Shown here: one piece after another, positions 54,851 through 62,523 of the stretch
How positions within the stretch are numbered: the stretch's first letter is position 1
How the letters are laid out: the number at the start of each line of letters is the position of its first letter
Source of the DNA: Paenibacillus sp. FSL R5-0766
Lineage (GTDB): Bacteria > Bacillota > Bacilli > Paenibacillales > Paenibacillaceae
Reading direction: 5' to 3'
Length of the DNA stretch: 64,000 nt
NCBI RefSeq assembly: GCF_037971845.1
Contig: NZ_CP150227.1
Coordinates: forward strand, 1,364,001 to 1,428,000
Translations under genes and position numbers: made by a program
Notes under the pieces: generated by a model
Databases searched by the model: none
What the model was told of the DNA's origin: nothing
Seen by the model: only the letters and a program-made list of their open reading frames with translations

Positions 54851-55195
54851 TTATCTCACCATGGGCTCCTCATGTTTGGGATCATCACTGGTATGACTGT
54901 ACTGCTTAATCTCTCTGTTGTTAAAAATGATATATTGATACTTCGCTTCGAGTTCATCCGCGAATGTTACTGAGGCACCGTAAGGTGCTTCAGAACTTTT
55001 TGAGGAGTAAGTACCTTGTACTTCGATAAGCTGTTCGGGTGAGTAACCTTTCTCTTCAATCAGGTAAGTGGTTACCTGTTGTTCAGCATCATTTTTCTTG
55101 AGCGGATTACCAAACAGTCCGAAGTAGGCCCAGCAGGATATCCCGAGTATAAATGCTAAGACAGCAAGTGAAGTAATCTTGAATGTTTTACTCAT
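54851..55195 (-). CDS. DUF3139 family small secreted/anchored protein
   Basis: About 114 residues: an N-terminal membrane or signal segment (FKITSLAVLAFILGISCWAYFGLFG) and an extracytoplasmic domain (AEQQVTTYLIEEKGYSPEQLIEVQGTYSSKSSEAPYGASVTFADE) typical of DUF3139. GAAGGAG precedes ATG 55195; a longer frame to 55240 has no such site. It lies tail to tail with the DUF4127 gene, 4 bases apart. Function unknown. Confidence 0.82.
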   Translation of the reverse strand: MSKTFKITSLAVLAFILGISCWAYFGLFGNPLKKNDAEQQVTTYLIEEKGYSPEQLIEVQGTYSSKSSEAPYGASVTFADELEAKYQYIIFNNREIKQYSHTSDDPKHEEPMVR

Positions 55196-55410
55196 AGGTA
55201 TTTCTCCTTCTTTTACGTAAGCCACAATGAATTTGATCATGAAATATTAATGTATTTGGATAAATTTATCAATTCTTTGAACTTAATGCTTATTTATTTG
55301 TTCGTTAAAATGATGATTCCAGAATCGTCTTTTTTCCACCCGAACGACGCCCTTAATCGCACCTAAGTCGTACGGAACACCATCCGCGCTAGGAATGAAA
55401 GGGTGTAAGA

Positions 55411-55527
55411 TTGTATTATCGGATCAATAACAAAGGACGCACCGAAAGCACATACGCTAATGTACAGACCGGCCAGGTGGCCGGTCTTTTTGATGCGGTG
55501 AATGTAGTCCCGGTACTGGTTCGATAG
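55411..55527 (+). CDS. 38-codon leader ORF upstream of the tail cluster
   Basis: TTG 55411 is 7 bases after AAAGGG, and the frame ends at TAG 55525. It reads YYRINNKGRTESTYANVQTG, then a hydrophobic end GLFDAVNVVPVLVR. Comparison with the decayed copy at 52846 shows mainly third-base and conservative changes (Ser/Asn, Asp/Glu, Ser/Thr), a protein-coding signature. A perfect terminator hairpin lies inside the reading frame. It could be a small structural protein or a leader peptide; no family is recognised. Confidence 0.55.
   Translation: MYYRINNKGRTESTYANVQTGQVAGLFDAVNVVPVLVR
55467..55492 (+). terminator. Intrinsic terminator inside the leader ORF
   Basis: GACCGGCC AGGT GGCCGGTC is a perfect 8-bp GC-rich stem with a 4-base loop, followed by TTTTT. 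It lies upstream of all tail genes, inside a translated frame, so ribosome progress or an antiterminator could decide read-through (inference). Confidence 0.65.
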
Positions 55528-55623
55528 CAATACAGACTCTGAGTTAAAAGGGGGAGTCTACTGCTGCTGCACTGTCGCTGCATCGTGTGGGCAGATCTCA
55601 AACTTGCAGCTAAAGGGGGCGAA

Positions 55624-56553
55624 ATGAATGTGTCTATGAGAAATGAGATTAGCACTGCCATGAGCGCCAGTAAATTAAGTACGCTCATTAAAAAAACGCT
55701 GAAACAGAAGCTCGCGTTACTTGTTCCAGATTGGGGCGGTCGTGTGCTGGATGTACCTGGGCCAGGCGAAGTGTTGGCTGGGCCTTGTGCAGTCGTTGCG
55801 TTTGCCGAAGAGGTGCCGAAGTCTGCTTGGGCGGGATATCGAAGGATTATTAAAATCTCACCATACGCACGTCCGGAAGATGGTGGCGCTGAACAAGTGG
55901 AATCTTGGTCAGCCCTTCTAATTGAAGGGTTACACCAGGTAAGACTGGTGGATGAAGCAGGTGAGGCCTTCACTTGCATCTATTTGGGTTCTTCAGATAG
56001 TGACCGGGTGGATGCAGGGTCTGGAATGCTTACACGCAGTCTGCGGTTCGGAGTGTATGTTCCCGAAGACTCGGGAGCTGCTCTGGCTGAAACAGGGAAC
56101 GCGTGGTTAGCTGCGCTTCAAGGCTGGACACAGCAAGAGCTTGGCTCGAACTGGTCGGTATATGGGGATGTATGGCCCGGTGGATACGATATGCCGTCTG
56201 TGTTATGGCGATTGGCTGGATACAGCACGTCTATGGCAGGCACTTCGGCATTGGAGGTTCGACAACAGTGGATTGGGCATGTGCTCACCGATCATTCGGT
56301 GCTAACACGGCAGACCGTTACTCGGTTGGTCCGGCAACTTGCAGTGCAATCTCGTCTTGCCGTCACTAAAACGGGTGGCGAAGAGCAAGAAGGTAACACG
56401 CGATATATCACAGTGGATGAAGTCACAGCAGATTTACAGGCAGATGCCTATCTGAACGGACAGATTCGTCTGACGTTGCAACAGCGGATTCGTCGTCCGG
56501 GTACAAATGTACCTTTGATCCGTGAGATTTACCATAGCAAAGGGATGGAGTAA
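55624..56553 (+). CDS. Tail-cluster protein of unknown role (position of PBSX XkdI/J)
   Basis: A protein of 310 residues from ATG 55624, behind AAAGGGGGCG. Phrases include KTLKQKLALLVPDWGGRVLDVPGPGEVLAGPCAVVAF and RRIIKISPYARPEDGGAEQVESWS. No family is recognised for sure. In PBSX-type clusters the genes before the sheath encode head-tail joining or tail-completion proteins, so this may be a tail terminator (inference). The C-terminal 80 residues look like a separate domain. A 0.4-kb gap with another repeat follows. Confidence 0.6.
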   Translation: MNVSMRNEISTAMSASKLSTLIKKTLKQKLALLVPDWGGRVLDVPGPGEVLAGPCAVVAFAEEVPKSAWAGYRRIIKISPYARPEDGGAEQVESWSALLIEGLHQVRLVDEAGEAFTCIYLGSSDSDRVDAGSGMLTRSLRFGVYVPEDSGAALAETGNAWLAALQGWTQQELGSNWSVYGDVWPGGYDMPSVLWRLAGYSTSMAGTSALEVRQQWIGHVLTDHSVLTRQTVTRLVRQLAVQSRLAVTKTGGEEQEGNTRYITVDEVTADLQADAYLNGQIRLTLQQRIRRPGTNVPLIREIYHSKGME

Positions 56554-56585
56554 ACGTTAGTCCAGAGGAACCTTTTATTAGAGGT

Positions 56586-56791
56586 TGTTCAAAAAGGCCC
56601 GCTTTTGATTACAAAGGATGCCTAACGGCATCATCAGCATCGAATATGGAATTCAGCCGAATAAGCATATGCTTACGATGATTGTTTCCTTCGGAAACAT
56701 GTAGTTGCTCACGTAGTTTTCCCTACGCTCTGCTACTCCATTTCTAACTTCATCCCATCTTCTCGGTACTGAAAACCGATCTTTTTGAACA
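56586..56791. repeat. Second type of inverted-repeat element
   Basis: TGTTCAAAAAG (56586-56596) and CTTTTTGAACA (56781-56791) are perfect 11-bp terminal inverted repeats of a 206-bp stretch with several inner hairpins (GTTTCCTTCGGAAAC, AAGCATATGCTT, GATGCCTAACGGCATC). No coding capacity is seen. It is unrelated to the other MITE-like family. The rest of the gap to 56955 is AT-rich, without features. Confidence 0.7.
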
Positions 56792-56955
56792 TGCACTTTT
56801 TAAGAGTGGTTCCAGATTATAGCTTTGAAATGATAGATGTAGCTTCAACATTATAGCTTCAAATTCATAGGTTCATAGGATCAAAAATTCATAGATCAAG
56901 CTTAAAGATCATCGTTTAACGAAATCAGTAGTCCAACAAATGAGGTGAGATGGCA

Positions 56956-57156
56956 ATGGCAAGCTCAGTGAAAAAAAGCAAACAGACAGGCCCGCGGTAT
57001 ACACGGGCAGAACTGATGAATCATGCAGAAGCCCTCTTTGCCGTTAAGGCAGAGGTGCTGTACGGTGCGCTGTACGAAGCGGCGCAAGAGACGTTTTCCA
57101 TTGAAGAAACGCAAGAACGAATTAACCAATTTATGAAAGCGAAGGTGAAGGGATAA
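56956..57156 (+). CDS. YqzN/YkzM-type small phage protein
   Basis: A 66-residue protein. RYTRAELMNHAEALFAVKAEVLYGALYEAAQETFSIEETQERINQFMKAKVKG matches the pattern of the YqzN/YkzM domain found next to sheath genes in PBSX and skin elements; the role is not known to me. ATG 56956 is spaced correctly from GAGGTGAG; the ATG six bases earlier is too close. The stop overlaps the sheath start (TAATG). Confidence 0.75.
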   Translation: MASSVKKSKQTGPRYTRAELMNHAEALFAVKAEVLYGALYEAAQETFSIEETQERINQFMKAKVKG

Positions 57157-58619
57157 TGGCAGGTGGAACTTGGGAGCAAACGAATCGTCCGGTCCTTCCG
57201 GGCTTATATATGAATTTTCAGGCGGCAGCATCTTCGGCCATTCAAGCGGGTACACGGGGAACGGTCGTTGTGCCAATCAAGGCCAACTGGGGTCCAGTAG
57301 GGACTTTTGTTGAAGTAGGGAGCGAAGCGGCGATTGAACGTATCTATGCGGCGAATGTGCTGGACAACGGTACGGCTTATACGTCCTTGAAGCTCGCCCT
57401 GTTGGGTGGGCCGAAGAAGTTGCTTGCTTATCGGGTAGCAAGTGCTGCGGCCAAAACAGCCACGCTTACCTTGAAGGACAGCAGTGATGCCAATGTGCTG
57501 CAACTGGATGCGAAGTATCCGGGAGATCGTGCAAATGGATTCTACGTCACCATCCAGCCAGGTGTGATTGATAATACGAAGCATGAAGTGCGTCTCTTCG
57601 AAGGTAACCGGATGTTGTATGCGCTCCTGACAGCGGATATTACAGCAGCTTCTCTGGCAAAAGAGATTAACGCGGATGAACAAAATGTCTGGGTAACGGC
57701 TCAGGCGATTGGCGATGGTGCAGGTGTAGTTGCAACAATTGCGGGTGCGGCATTCAAAGGCGGCGTAAGTGGCAACGATGACCTGACCAATGCAGAATAC
57801 ATTGCTGTACAGGGTGCGCTGGAAGGGGAGCAATTCGACGTCTTGGCTTTGGATCAGGCGGCAGATGCACCTCTGCTTGCGAGTTTTGCGGTATGGGTGA
57901 AACGTGTGCGTAGTGAAGGTAAAGCGGTGGTGGCTGTATTTGGCGGTTCCGCAGCGGATGACACTTCTGCTACAGCAGCACAAAAAGCAGCAGCACGTTC
58001 GCTTACGCTCAACCATGAAGGTGTGATTAATGTCGGTACAGGCGTGCGTCTTGGAGATGCATTCTATAGCTCGGCAGAAACGTCTGCTTATGTTGCAGGA
58101 CTGATCGCTGGACAACGCCTGAACCAATCCACAACTTATGCTGCTACTCCGTTCGATGATGTGACACGTCGCTGGACGCGTGCAGAACAGGAGCAGGCGG
58201 TACAGAATGGCGTATTTATTTTCTTCCATGATGGACGTCAGGTGAAAGCACTTCGCGGTGTAAACACACTGGTAACGCCAGCCGCTGGACAGAATAATGC
58301 TTGGAAAAAAATCCGTTCCATTCGTGTGTTGGACGCGATCAACATGGATCTGCAGCGCTCCGCGGAAGATACGTATATCGGTAAAGTGAACAATACCGAA
58401 GAGGGTCGTCAGGCATTGATTAGTGCCATGAAGGCCTATTTGGCGCTGCTCGCACAGAGCAATGTAATTGAAGCGGACAGTTATGATGTCATTCTCGATC
58501 CGGCATATTACGGCGCGGCACCAGTTCTCAAACCGGAAGCGGATCAAGTGTTCCTTCAATGGAATGTGAATCTGACGGATGTGATGGAGCAGTTGTTTGG
58601 TACATTTTACGTGCAATAA
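57156..58619 (+). CDS. Contractile tail sheath protein (XkdK-like)
   Basis: A 487-residue sheath subunit of the PBSX XkdK type. TWEQTNRPVLPGLYMNFQAAASSAIQAGTRGTVVVPIKANWGPVG is the typical N-terminus, and VTRRWTRAEQEQAVQNGVFIFFHDGRQVKALRGVNTLV and IRSIRVLDAINMDLQRSAEDTYIGKVNN the conserved C-terminal sheath domain. The sheath contracts around the tube and drives it into the target envelope. Its presence shows a myovirus-type tail. A MITE-like element follows immediately after the stop. Confidence 0.93.
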   Translation: MAGGTWEQTNRPVLPGLYMNFQAAASSAIQAGTRGTVVVPIKANWGPVGTFVEVGSEAAIERIYAANVLDNGTAYTSLKLALLGGPKKLLAYRVASAAAKTATLTLKDSSDANVLQLDAKYPGDRANGFYVTIQPGVIDNTKHEVRLFEGNRMLYALLTADITAASLAKEINADEQNVWVTAQAIGDGAGVVATIAGAAFKGGVSGNDDLTNAEYIAVQGALEGEQFDVLALDQAADAPLLASFAVWVKRVRSEGKAVVAVFGGSAADDTSATAAQKAAARSLTLNHEGVINVGTGVRLGDAFYSSAETSAYVAGLIAGQRLNQSTTYAATPFDDVTRRWTRAEQEQAVQNGVFIFFHDGRQVKALRGVNTLVTPAAGQNNAWKKIRSIRVLDAINMDLQRSAEDTYIGKVNNTEEGRQALISAMKAYLALLAQSNVIEADSYDVILDPAYYGAAPVLKPEADQVFLQWNVNLTDVMEQLFGTFYVQ

Positions 58620-58637
58620 GGTTTCTAGAATAATTAC

Positions 58638-58823
58638 TATATGTTGAACTGATGGTTTACACGATAACGGAGAGGGCAGAAAAAATCTGAAGAAGCGAAG
58701 CGCTCGCCTTTATCACCGGATTTTCCCTTTTTGAAAAGGAATCAAAAAAATCTGGGGATAACAGCGATGGGAAGATTGTTCTGACTGCGGAGTTATACCG
58801 TGTAATATTTATTAGTTCAACCA
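58638..58823 (+). repeat. MITE-like element, copy 6 (short form), between sheath and tube genes
   Basis: Left end TATATGTTGAACTGA and right end TTAGTTCAAC are imperfect inverted repeats. The family core is complete (ACGATAACGGAGAGGGCAGA, GAAGAAGCGAAGCGCTCGCC, CTGGGGATAACAGCGAT). It starts about 18 bases after the sheath stop and ends next to the tube gene's AAGGAGG. Confidence 0.85.
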
Positions 58824-58841
58824 ACCCAAGGAGGAAAATAT

Positions 58842-59249
58842 ATGTTGGATGCGTCAAGAGTAATTCTCGGTACCCATGGTCAGCTGCATATCGATGGTAT
58901 GTGGCAGACAAACATTAACAAGTTGGAAGCGAGTGTGGAGATTGAAAAGCGTGAGCTGAATCTGGTTGGTAACGACTGGAAGGTGCACAAGAATGGCGCA
59001 AAAAAAGGAACAGGCACGATGACCGGCTACAAAGTAACTTCCGATATGATCCAGCGCGGCTTCACCAAATTCGAGATTATTTCCAAGCTAAACGACCCTG
59101 AATCGTATGGACACGAGAGTGTTTTGCTGAAAGGTTGCATGGTGGACAAAATCCAGCTTGCCAACTGGACAGCGGGTGAGGAAGTACCGGAGGAAACAGG
59201 CTTTACGTTTGAAGGATTTGAATTGCTGAATCCGATTGTGGCGAACTAA
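58842..59249 (+). CDS. Tail tube protein (XkdM-like)
   Basis: A 135-residue tube subunit of the XkdM/DUF2001 type: ILGTHGQLHIDGMWQTNINKLEASVEIEKRELNLVGNDWKVHKNGAKKGTGTMTGYKVTSDM and FTFEGFELLNPI are the family pattern. It forms the inner tube of the contractile tail. AAGGAGG is 10 bases before the ATG, at the very edge of the MITE-like element. It follows the sheath gene as in PBSX. Confidence 0.92.
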   Translation: MLDASRVILGTHGQLHIDGMWQTNINKLEASVEIEKRELNLVGNDWKVHKNGAKKGTGTMTGYKVTSDMIQRGFTKFEIISKLNDPESYGHESVLLKGCMVDKIQLANWTAGEEVPEETGFTFEGFELLNPIVAN

Positions 59250-59314
59250 AAAGGACTTTAATGGAGGCCGAGATGATCTCGGTCTCTTTGTTGTCTACTT
59301 AAAGCAAATTTAGT

Positions 59315-59500
59315 ATCTACACGATAACGGAGAGGACAGAAATAACGTGAAGAAGCGGAGCGTTCGCCTAAAAGCTTTCTGAAAGAAAGCTGCATCGGAA
59401 GCATAGGCTATCCCCGGATTTTCCCTTGAAGAGGGGAATCAAAAAATCTGGGGATAACAGCGATCGGAAGGTTATTCTGTCATCGGAGTGGCTAGTGTAC
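59315..59500 (+). repeat. MITE-like element, copy 7 (long form, no terminal repeats)
   Basis: The core (ACGATAACGGAGAGGACAG, GAAGAAGCGGAGCGTTCGCC, AAAGCTTTCTGAAAGAAAGC, CTGGGGATAACAGCGATC, TTCTGTCATCGGAG) is intact, but the TTGAAC/GTTCAA ends are not found, so the copy is probably old or trimmed. It lies between the tube gene and the tail-chaperone gene. Confidence 0.8.
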
Positions 59501-59543
59501 CATTATGATTGCCAAATGTGAAACAAGAAGGAGATAACGCCCG

Positions 59544-59978
59544 ATGAGTATGAATGAAAATATGTCCGAAGAACAGATTTTGGATCAGTTGTTTGAAGCA
59601 GCAGAACGTTTGCCAGAGGAGAATGTGCGGATTCAGCGTCTGGATCTGTTGTTGACCTTGCGTGGACTGACGTCTTCCAAAGTGGATCACATTCGCGAAC
59701 GCTGTACGATTCGTAAAACGACCAAAGGCCGCACCGAGGAAAAGGTGGACACCGAAACGTTTAACGCGTTGCTCATTTCTGAAGCAACCGTGAAATTAAA
59801 AGTCCGCAGCCTGGAATTGTCCGGCTGGGGTGACACCCGTATTACCGGCCGCATGAAGTTGTCCGGTGGCGAACAGGCGGTACGTCGTATGTTGCTGGCG
59901 GGTGAATTGGATGCCGTAGGTGATAAAGTGTTGGAGCTGTCCGGCTTTGGTGTGGAGATTGAAGACCTAAAAAACTGA
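59544..59978 (+). CDS. Tail assembly chaperone (XkdN-like), frame 0 product
   Basis: A 144-residue XkdN-type protein, the equivalent of phage gpG: MSEEQILDQLFEAAERLPEENVRIQRLDLLLTLRGLTSSKVDHIRERC and ITGRMKLSGGEQAVRRMLLAGELDAVGDKVLELSGFGVEI. It coats the tape measure during tail assembly (family knowledge). AAGGAG lies 10 bases before the ATG. Just before the stop the message contains A AAA AAC, a standard -1 slippery site, and the -1 frame stays open for 53 further codons. Confidence 0.9.
   Translation: MSMNENMSEEQILDQLFEAAERLPEENVRIQRLDLLLTLRGLTSSKVDHIRERCTIRKTTKGRTEEKVDTETFNALLISEATVKLKVRSLELSGWGDTRITGRMKLSGGEQAVRRMLLAGELDAVGDKVLELSGFGVEIEDLKN
59969..59975 (+). promoter_or_regulatory. Programmed -1 frameshift site, A AAA AAC
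   Basis: The heptamer is in phase with the chaperone frame (last base of CTA, then AAA, AAC) directly before its TGA stop. Slippage joins the chaperone to LIHSGGMTTFLYHMWVRH and onward, giving a 197-residue fusion as in phage gpGT. A GC-rich stretch follows, but no clear pseudoknot was worked out. Confidence 0.75.
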
Positions 59979-60136
59979 TTCACTCCGGCGGGATGACCAC
60001 GTTCCTGTATCACATGTGGGTGCGTCATCATCTCCGGCCCGGAGAGTTCTGGTCTTTGCCACGTGGGGAGCGCTCGCTGTTAATTGCGTTCTCGGAAGAG
60101 GAAATGTCAGCGATAACTTCGCAAATGAATCGATAA
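59975..60136 (+). CDS. -1 frame extension of the tail chaperone (gpT-like)
   Basis: Read in the -1 frame from CTG 59975, it gives 53 residues (TTFLYHMWVRHHLRPGEF, SLPRGERSLLIAFSEEEMSAI) to TAA 60134. It contains an ATG at 59993, so a 47-residue free product is also possible, but the ribosome binding site there is poor. The place between chaperone and tape measure is that of gpT in long-tailed phages. In those, the fused form recruits tube protein to the tape measure (established knowledge). Confidence 0.7.
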   Translation: MIHSGGMTTFLYHMWVRHHLRPGEFWSLPRGERSLLIAFSEEEMSAITSQMNR

Positions 60137-60160
60137 CGAAATAGGGCAGGAGGTGAAAAA

Positions 60161-61834
60161 ATGGCAGAAATGATTGTAGGTCTATCCAAATCCAACACAC
60201 AAATGAAGACGACACTTCGTTACCTCGATCAAATCCAGCGATCCACTGACCGATTAAACCGGGTTCGCTATCAGGGACTGATCAAAGTAAACAATGAGCT
60301 GAGAATGACTGGGCGCAGACTGGAAAGTATCTATAGTACCGCTGTACGCTTGAGTCGATTGAGAATCACACCAACGATTGGTCTTAATGATCAAGCTACT
60401 CCAGTACTCCATGGTTTGATTGGGAAAATGAAACAGATTCGTTCTAAGCTGTTGCACGCTACAGCCAAAGTACAGTTTAAAGTCAGACATCAAATCTCAG
60501 GAGTATCCGTTAATGTAAATTCTCAGCCACTGATGGATGCTTTAAATACGAATACGATATCAATTCTTAAGCTTAGTGCCAAACTGGATTCTCTTAATAT
60601 TGCAGCAGGAGGAAAAGAGGAGAAACCGAAAACTTTTTTGCAGAAGATGAAAGGTATGTTTGATCGTGGGAAATCAATCTCATCTGGTGTGGGGAAAGTC
60701 TTTGATGCAAGAAATAGTGGGAAGAAGCTATGGAAAGAAATCACAACACCTGCCACACCGGGGAATAAATTGAAAAAGGCGTTCAAGGTTACGAAACGCG
60801 GAGCTGCTTTTGTGAATGATTTCTCGTCCGCAGGGTCCGATTTGATCGGTGGATTCGATGGATTGTGGGGCGATGTAAAAGGTCTCTTTGGTGGAGGTGG
60901 AAGCGGAAGTGGGGCAGGAGGCAGTGGTGGGTCTGGCATCATAAGCAAGCTTGGTGGCAACCTCGTTAAAGGAGCGGGAAAATTGTTCGCACCACTCCGT
61001 ATGTATAACAATATTAAAGAACTTGCAAGCGCCCCACCTGAGGATCGTGCTCGTGCGGTGGGTTCGGTTGCTGGTAATGCAGTAGGAACAGCTATTGGTA
61101 CCGTACTTGGCAGTGTAATTCCAATTCCGGTGGTTGGGAACATGCTGGGCGGTTCGATAGGCGGTTGGCTGGGTGAAAAGGCAGGCGGTTGGCTGGGTGA
61201 CAAGGTAGGTGGATTCCTAAAAAACAACGCGGAAGACATCTCAAAAGTGGCAAAATTTGCTTCTGAGGGAGCGAGTTTCGTGGCGGAGAAAACGACGAAT
61301 TTGTTCAATGGGGTTGCAGGTTTTTTTGGTTTCGGTTCTAAAAAGGAAGAGCAGACCGCCCCAGCCGCAGCGGTCATAACGTCACCCTCAACACCTGTAG
61401 CAACGCAGACACCACCCCCTCCACCGATAGCACCTCAGATGCCGCCTCCATACAGGCCGGCAGTTCTATCGATCACCGGTCCAGAAGCCTACATGAACAA
61501 TCGATTTGGTTCACCGACGGCTGCGGGTCTTATGGGAACAAGTGTGATGCAATCCCAAGCGGTAGCAATGAATAACGCGGGTCAACCCAATGAGAAAGCT
61601 TCGCCGCTCACAGTGCGTATTTCCGAAGAACAGATGAGCAGTCTGGCAGGTTACCTTAAGGATTTCAAAACGGAAACGACGAACCAGATTGCTGTGAATA
61701 TTGCACCGGGTACGGTACAAGTGACCGTTCGGGAGAACGCTATTGATTATGACGCAGTTTCTCACCAGGTGGGGCAACGGATCTCTAACGAGTTCCGTCG
61801 TGCGATGCAAAATCGCAAAACAATTATGGCCTAA
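60161..61834 (+). CDS. Tail tape measure protein, short
   Basis: A 557-residue tape measure. The N-terminal 230 residues are helical and basic (RSTDRLNRVRYQGLIKVNNELRMTGRRLESIY). Residues about 235-370 are Gly-rich and hydrophobic (GNAVGTAIGTVLGSVIPIPVVGNMLGG, GGWLGEKAGGWLGDKVGGFL), probably the membrane-inserting part. A Pro-rich linker (about 405-430) leads to a beta-type end (INVNIAPGTVQVTVRENAIDYDAVSHQVGQRISNEFRRAM). The short length predicts a short tail. AGGAGGTG precedes the ATG. PBSX XkdO is more than twice as long. Confidence 0.85.
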   Translation: MAEMIVGLSKSNTQMKTTLRYLDQIQRSTDRLNRVRYQGLIKVNNELRMTGRRLESIYSTAVRLSRLRITPTIGLNDQATPVLHGLIGKMKQIRSKLLHATAKVQFKVRHQISGVSVNVNSQPLMDALNTNTISILKLSAKLDSLNIAAGGKEEKPKTFLQKMKGMFDRGKSISSGVGKVFDARNSGKKLWKEITTPATPGNKLKKAFKVTKRGAAFVNDFSSAGSDLIGGFDGLWGDVKGLFGGGGSGSGAGGSGGSGIISKLGGNLVKGAGKLFAPLRMYNNIKELASAPPEDRARAVGSVAGNAVGTAIGTVLGSVIPIPVVGNMLGGSIGGWLGEKAGGWLGDKVGGFLKNNAEDISKVAKFASEGASFVAEKTTNLFNGVAGFFGFGSKKEEQTAPAAAVITSPSTPVATQTPPPPPIAPQMPPPYRPAVLSITGPEAYMNNRFGSPTAAGLMGTSVMQSQAVAMNNAGQPNEKASPLTVRISEEQMSSLAGYLKDFKTETTNQIAVNIAPGTVQVTVRENAIDYDAVSHQVGQRISNEFRRAMQNRKTIMA

Positions 61835-61854
61835 GCAGAAAGGAGGCCGCAGAT

Positions 61855-62523
61855 ATGTCAGTACTTGAAGATAAAGTTGGTCCTAACAAAATGTCATTTA
61901 CGTTGAAGGACGGCAACACTCCATTTCAATTCCCAGTGAACCCTGAAGAAGTTAATATTTCCAGGTCTAAGGGATATGAAACGGTCAATATGTTGGAGCA
62001 TGGCGAGTTTGATTTTGCACAAGGGGAGAAGGTGAAGGAGATCACCTTCTCTTCTTTTTTTCCCAAGAGATTTGATCCGTCCTATTGCATGGATGAAAAA
62101 TCTTTTCTAGATCCACGTGTGGCGATGAATGTGTTGAACACCTTTCTGATCTCCAAAAAGCCGCTGCGTTTCATCATTTCAGAGACGGGCGTGAACGTGC
62201 CTGTTTTTATTGTTTCGCTTAATTCGAGCTTTCGTGGGGGGGAGACAGGGGATATTTACTTCGACCTTACCCTGCGAACATGGCGGGATTCCAAGGTGGA
62301 GAAGGTGGGCTCTGCGGCATCCGGGAGCAAGTCAGGTTCTCGTACCGATTTGAAAAAGAGTAGCAAGACCTACACCGTCAAATCTGGCGACTCCCTGTCC
62401 AAAATAGCAAAGCTGGAGCTGGGCAGCAGTTCCAAATGGAACGAGATCTACAAGCTCAACGCAAAGATCATCGGGAGTGATCCGAACCGGATCAAGCCCG
62501 GACAAAAGCTGGTGATGCCATGA
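61855..62523 (+). CDS. LysM tail protein (XkdP-like)
   Basis: A 222-residue protein. The N-terminal part (FQFPVNPEEVNISRSKGYETVNMLEHGEFDFAQGEKVKEITFSSFFP) is the XkdP pattern, and the C-terminal 50 residues are one LysM unit (TYTVKSGDSLSKIAKLELGSSSKWNEIYKLNAKIIG). It lies at the tube-baseplate junction in PBSX-like tails and may touch peptidoglycan. AAAGGAGG precedes the ATG. The stop overlaps the XkdQ start (ATGA). Confidence 0.92.
   Translation: MSVLEDKVGPNKMSFTLKDGNTPFQFPVNPEEVNISRSKGYETVNMLEHGEFDFAQGEKVKEITFSSFFPKRFDPSYCMDEKSFLDPRVAMNVLNTFLISKKPLRFIISETGVNVPVFIVSLNSSFRGGETGDIYFDLTLRTWRDSKVEKVGSAASGSKSGSRTDLKKSSKTYTVKSGDSLSKIAKLELGSSSKWNEIYKLNAKIIGSDPNRIKPGQKLVMP

Noticed and set aside
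57204..58616. 470-codon open frame antisense to the sheath gene
   Set aside because: It is a shadow of the sheath gene caused by codon bias; the product is Cys/His/Arg-rich and has no start signal.
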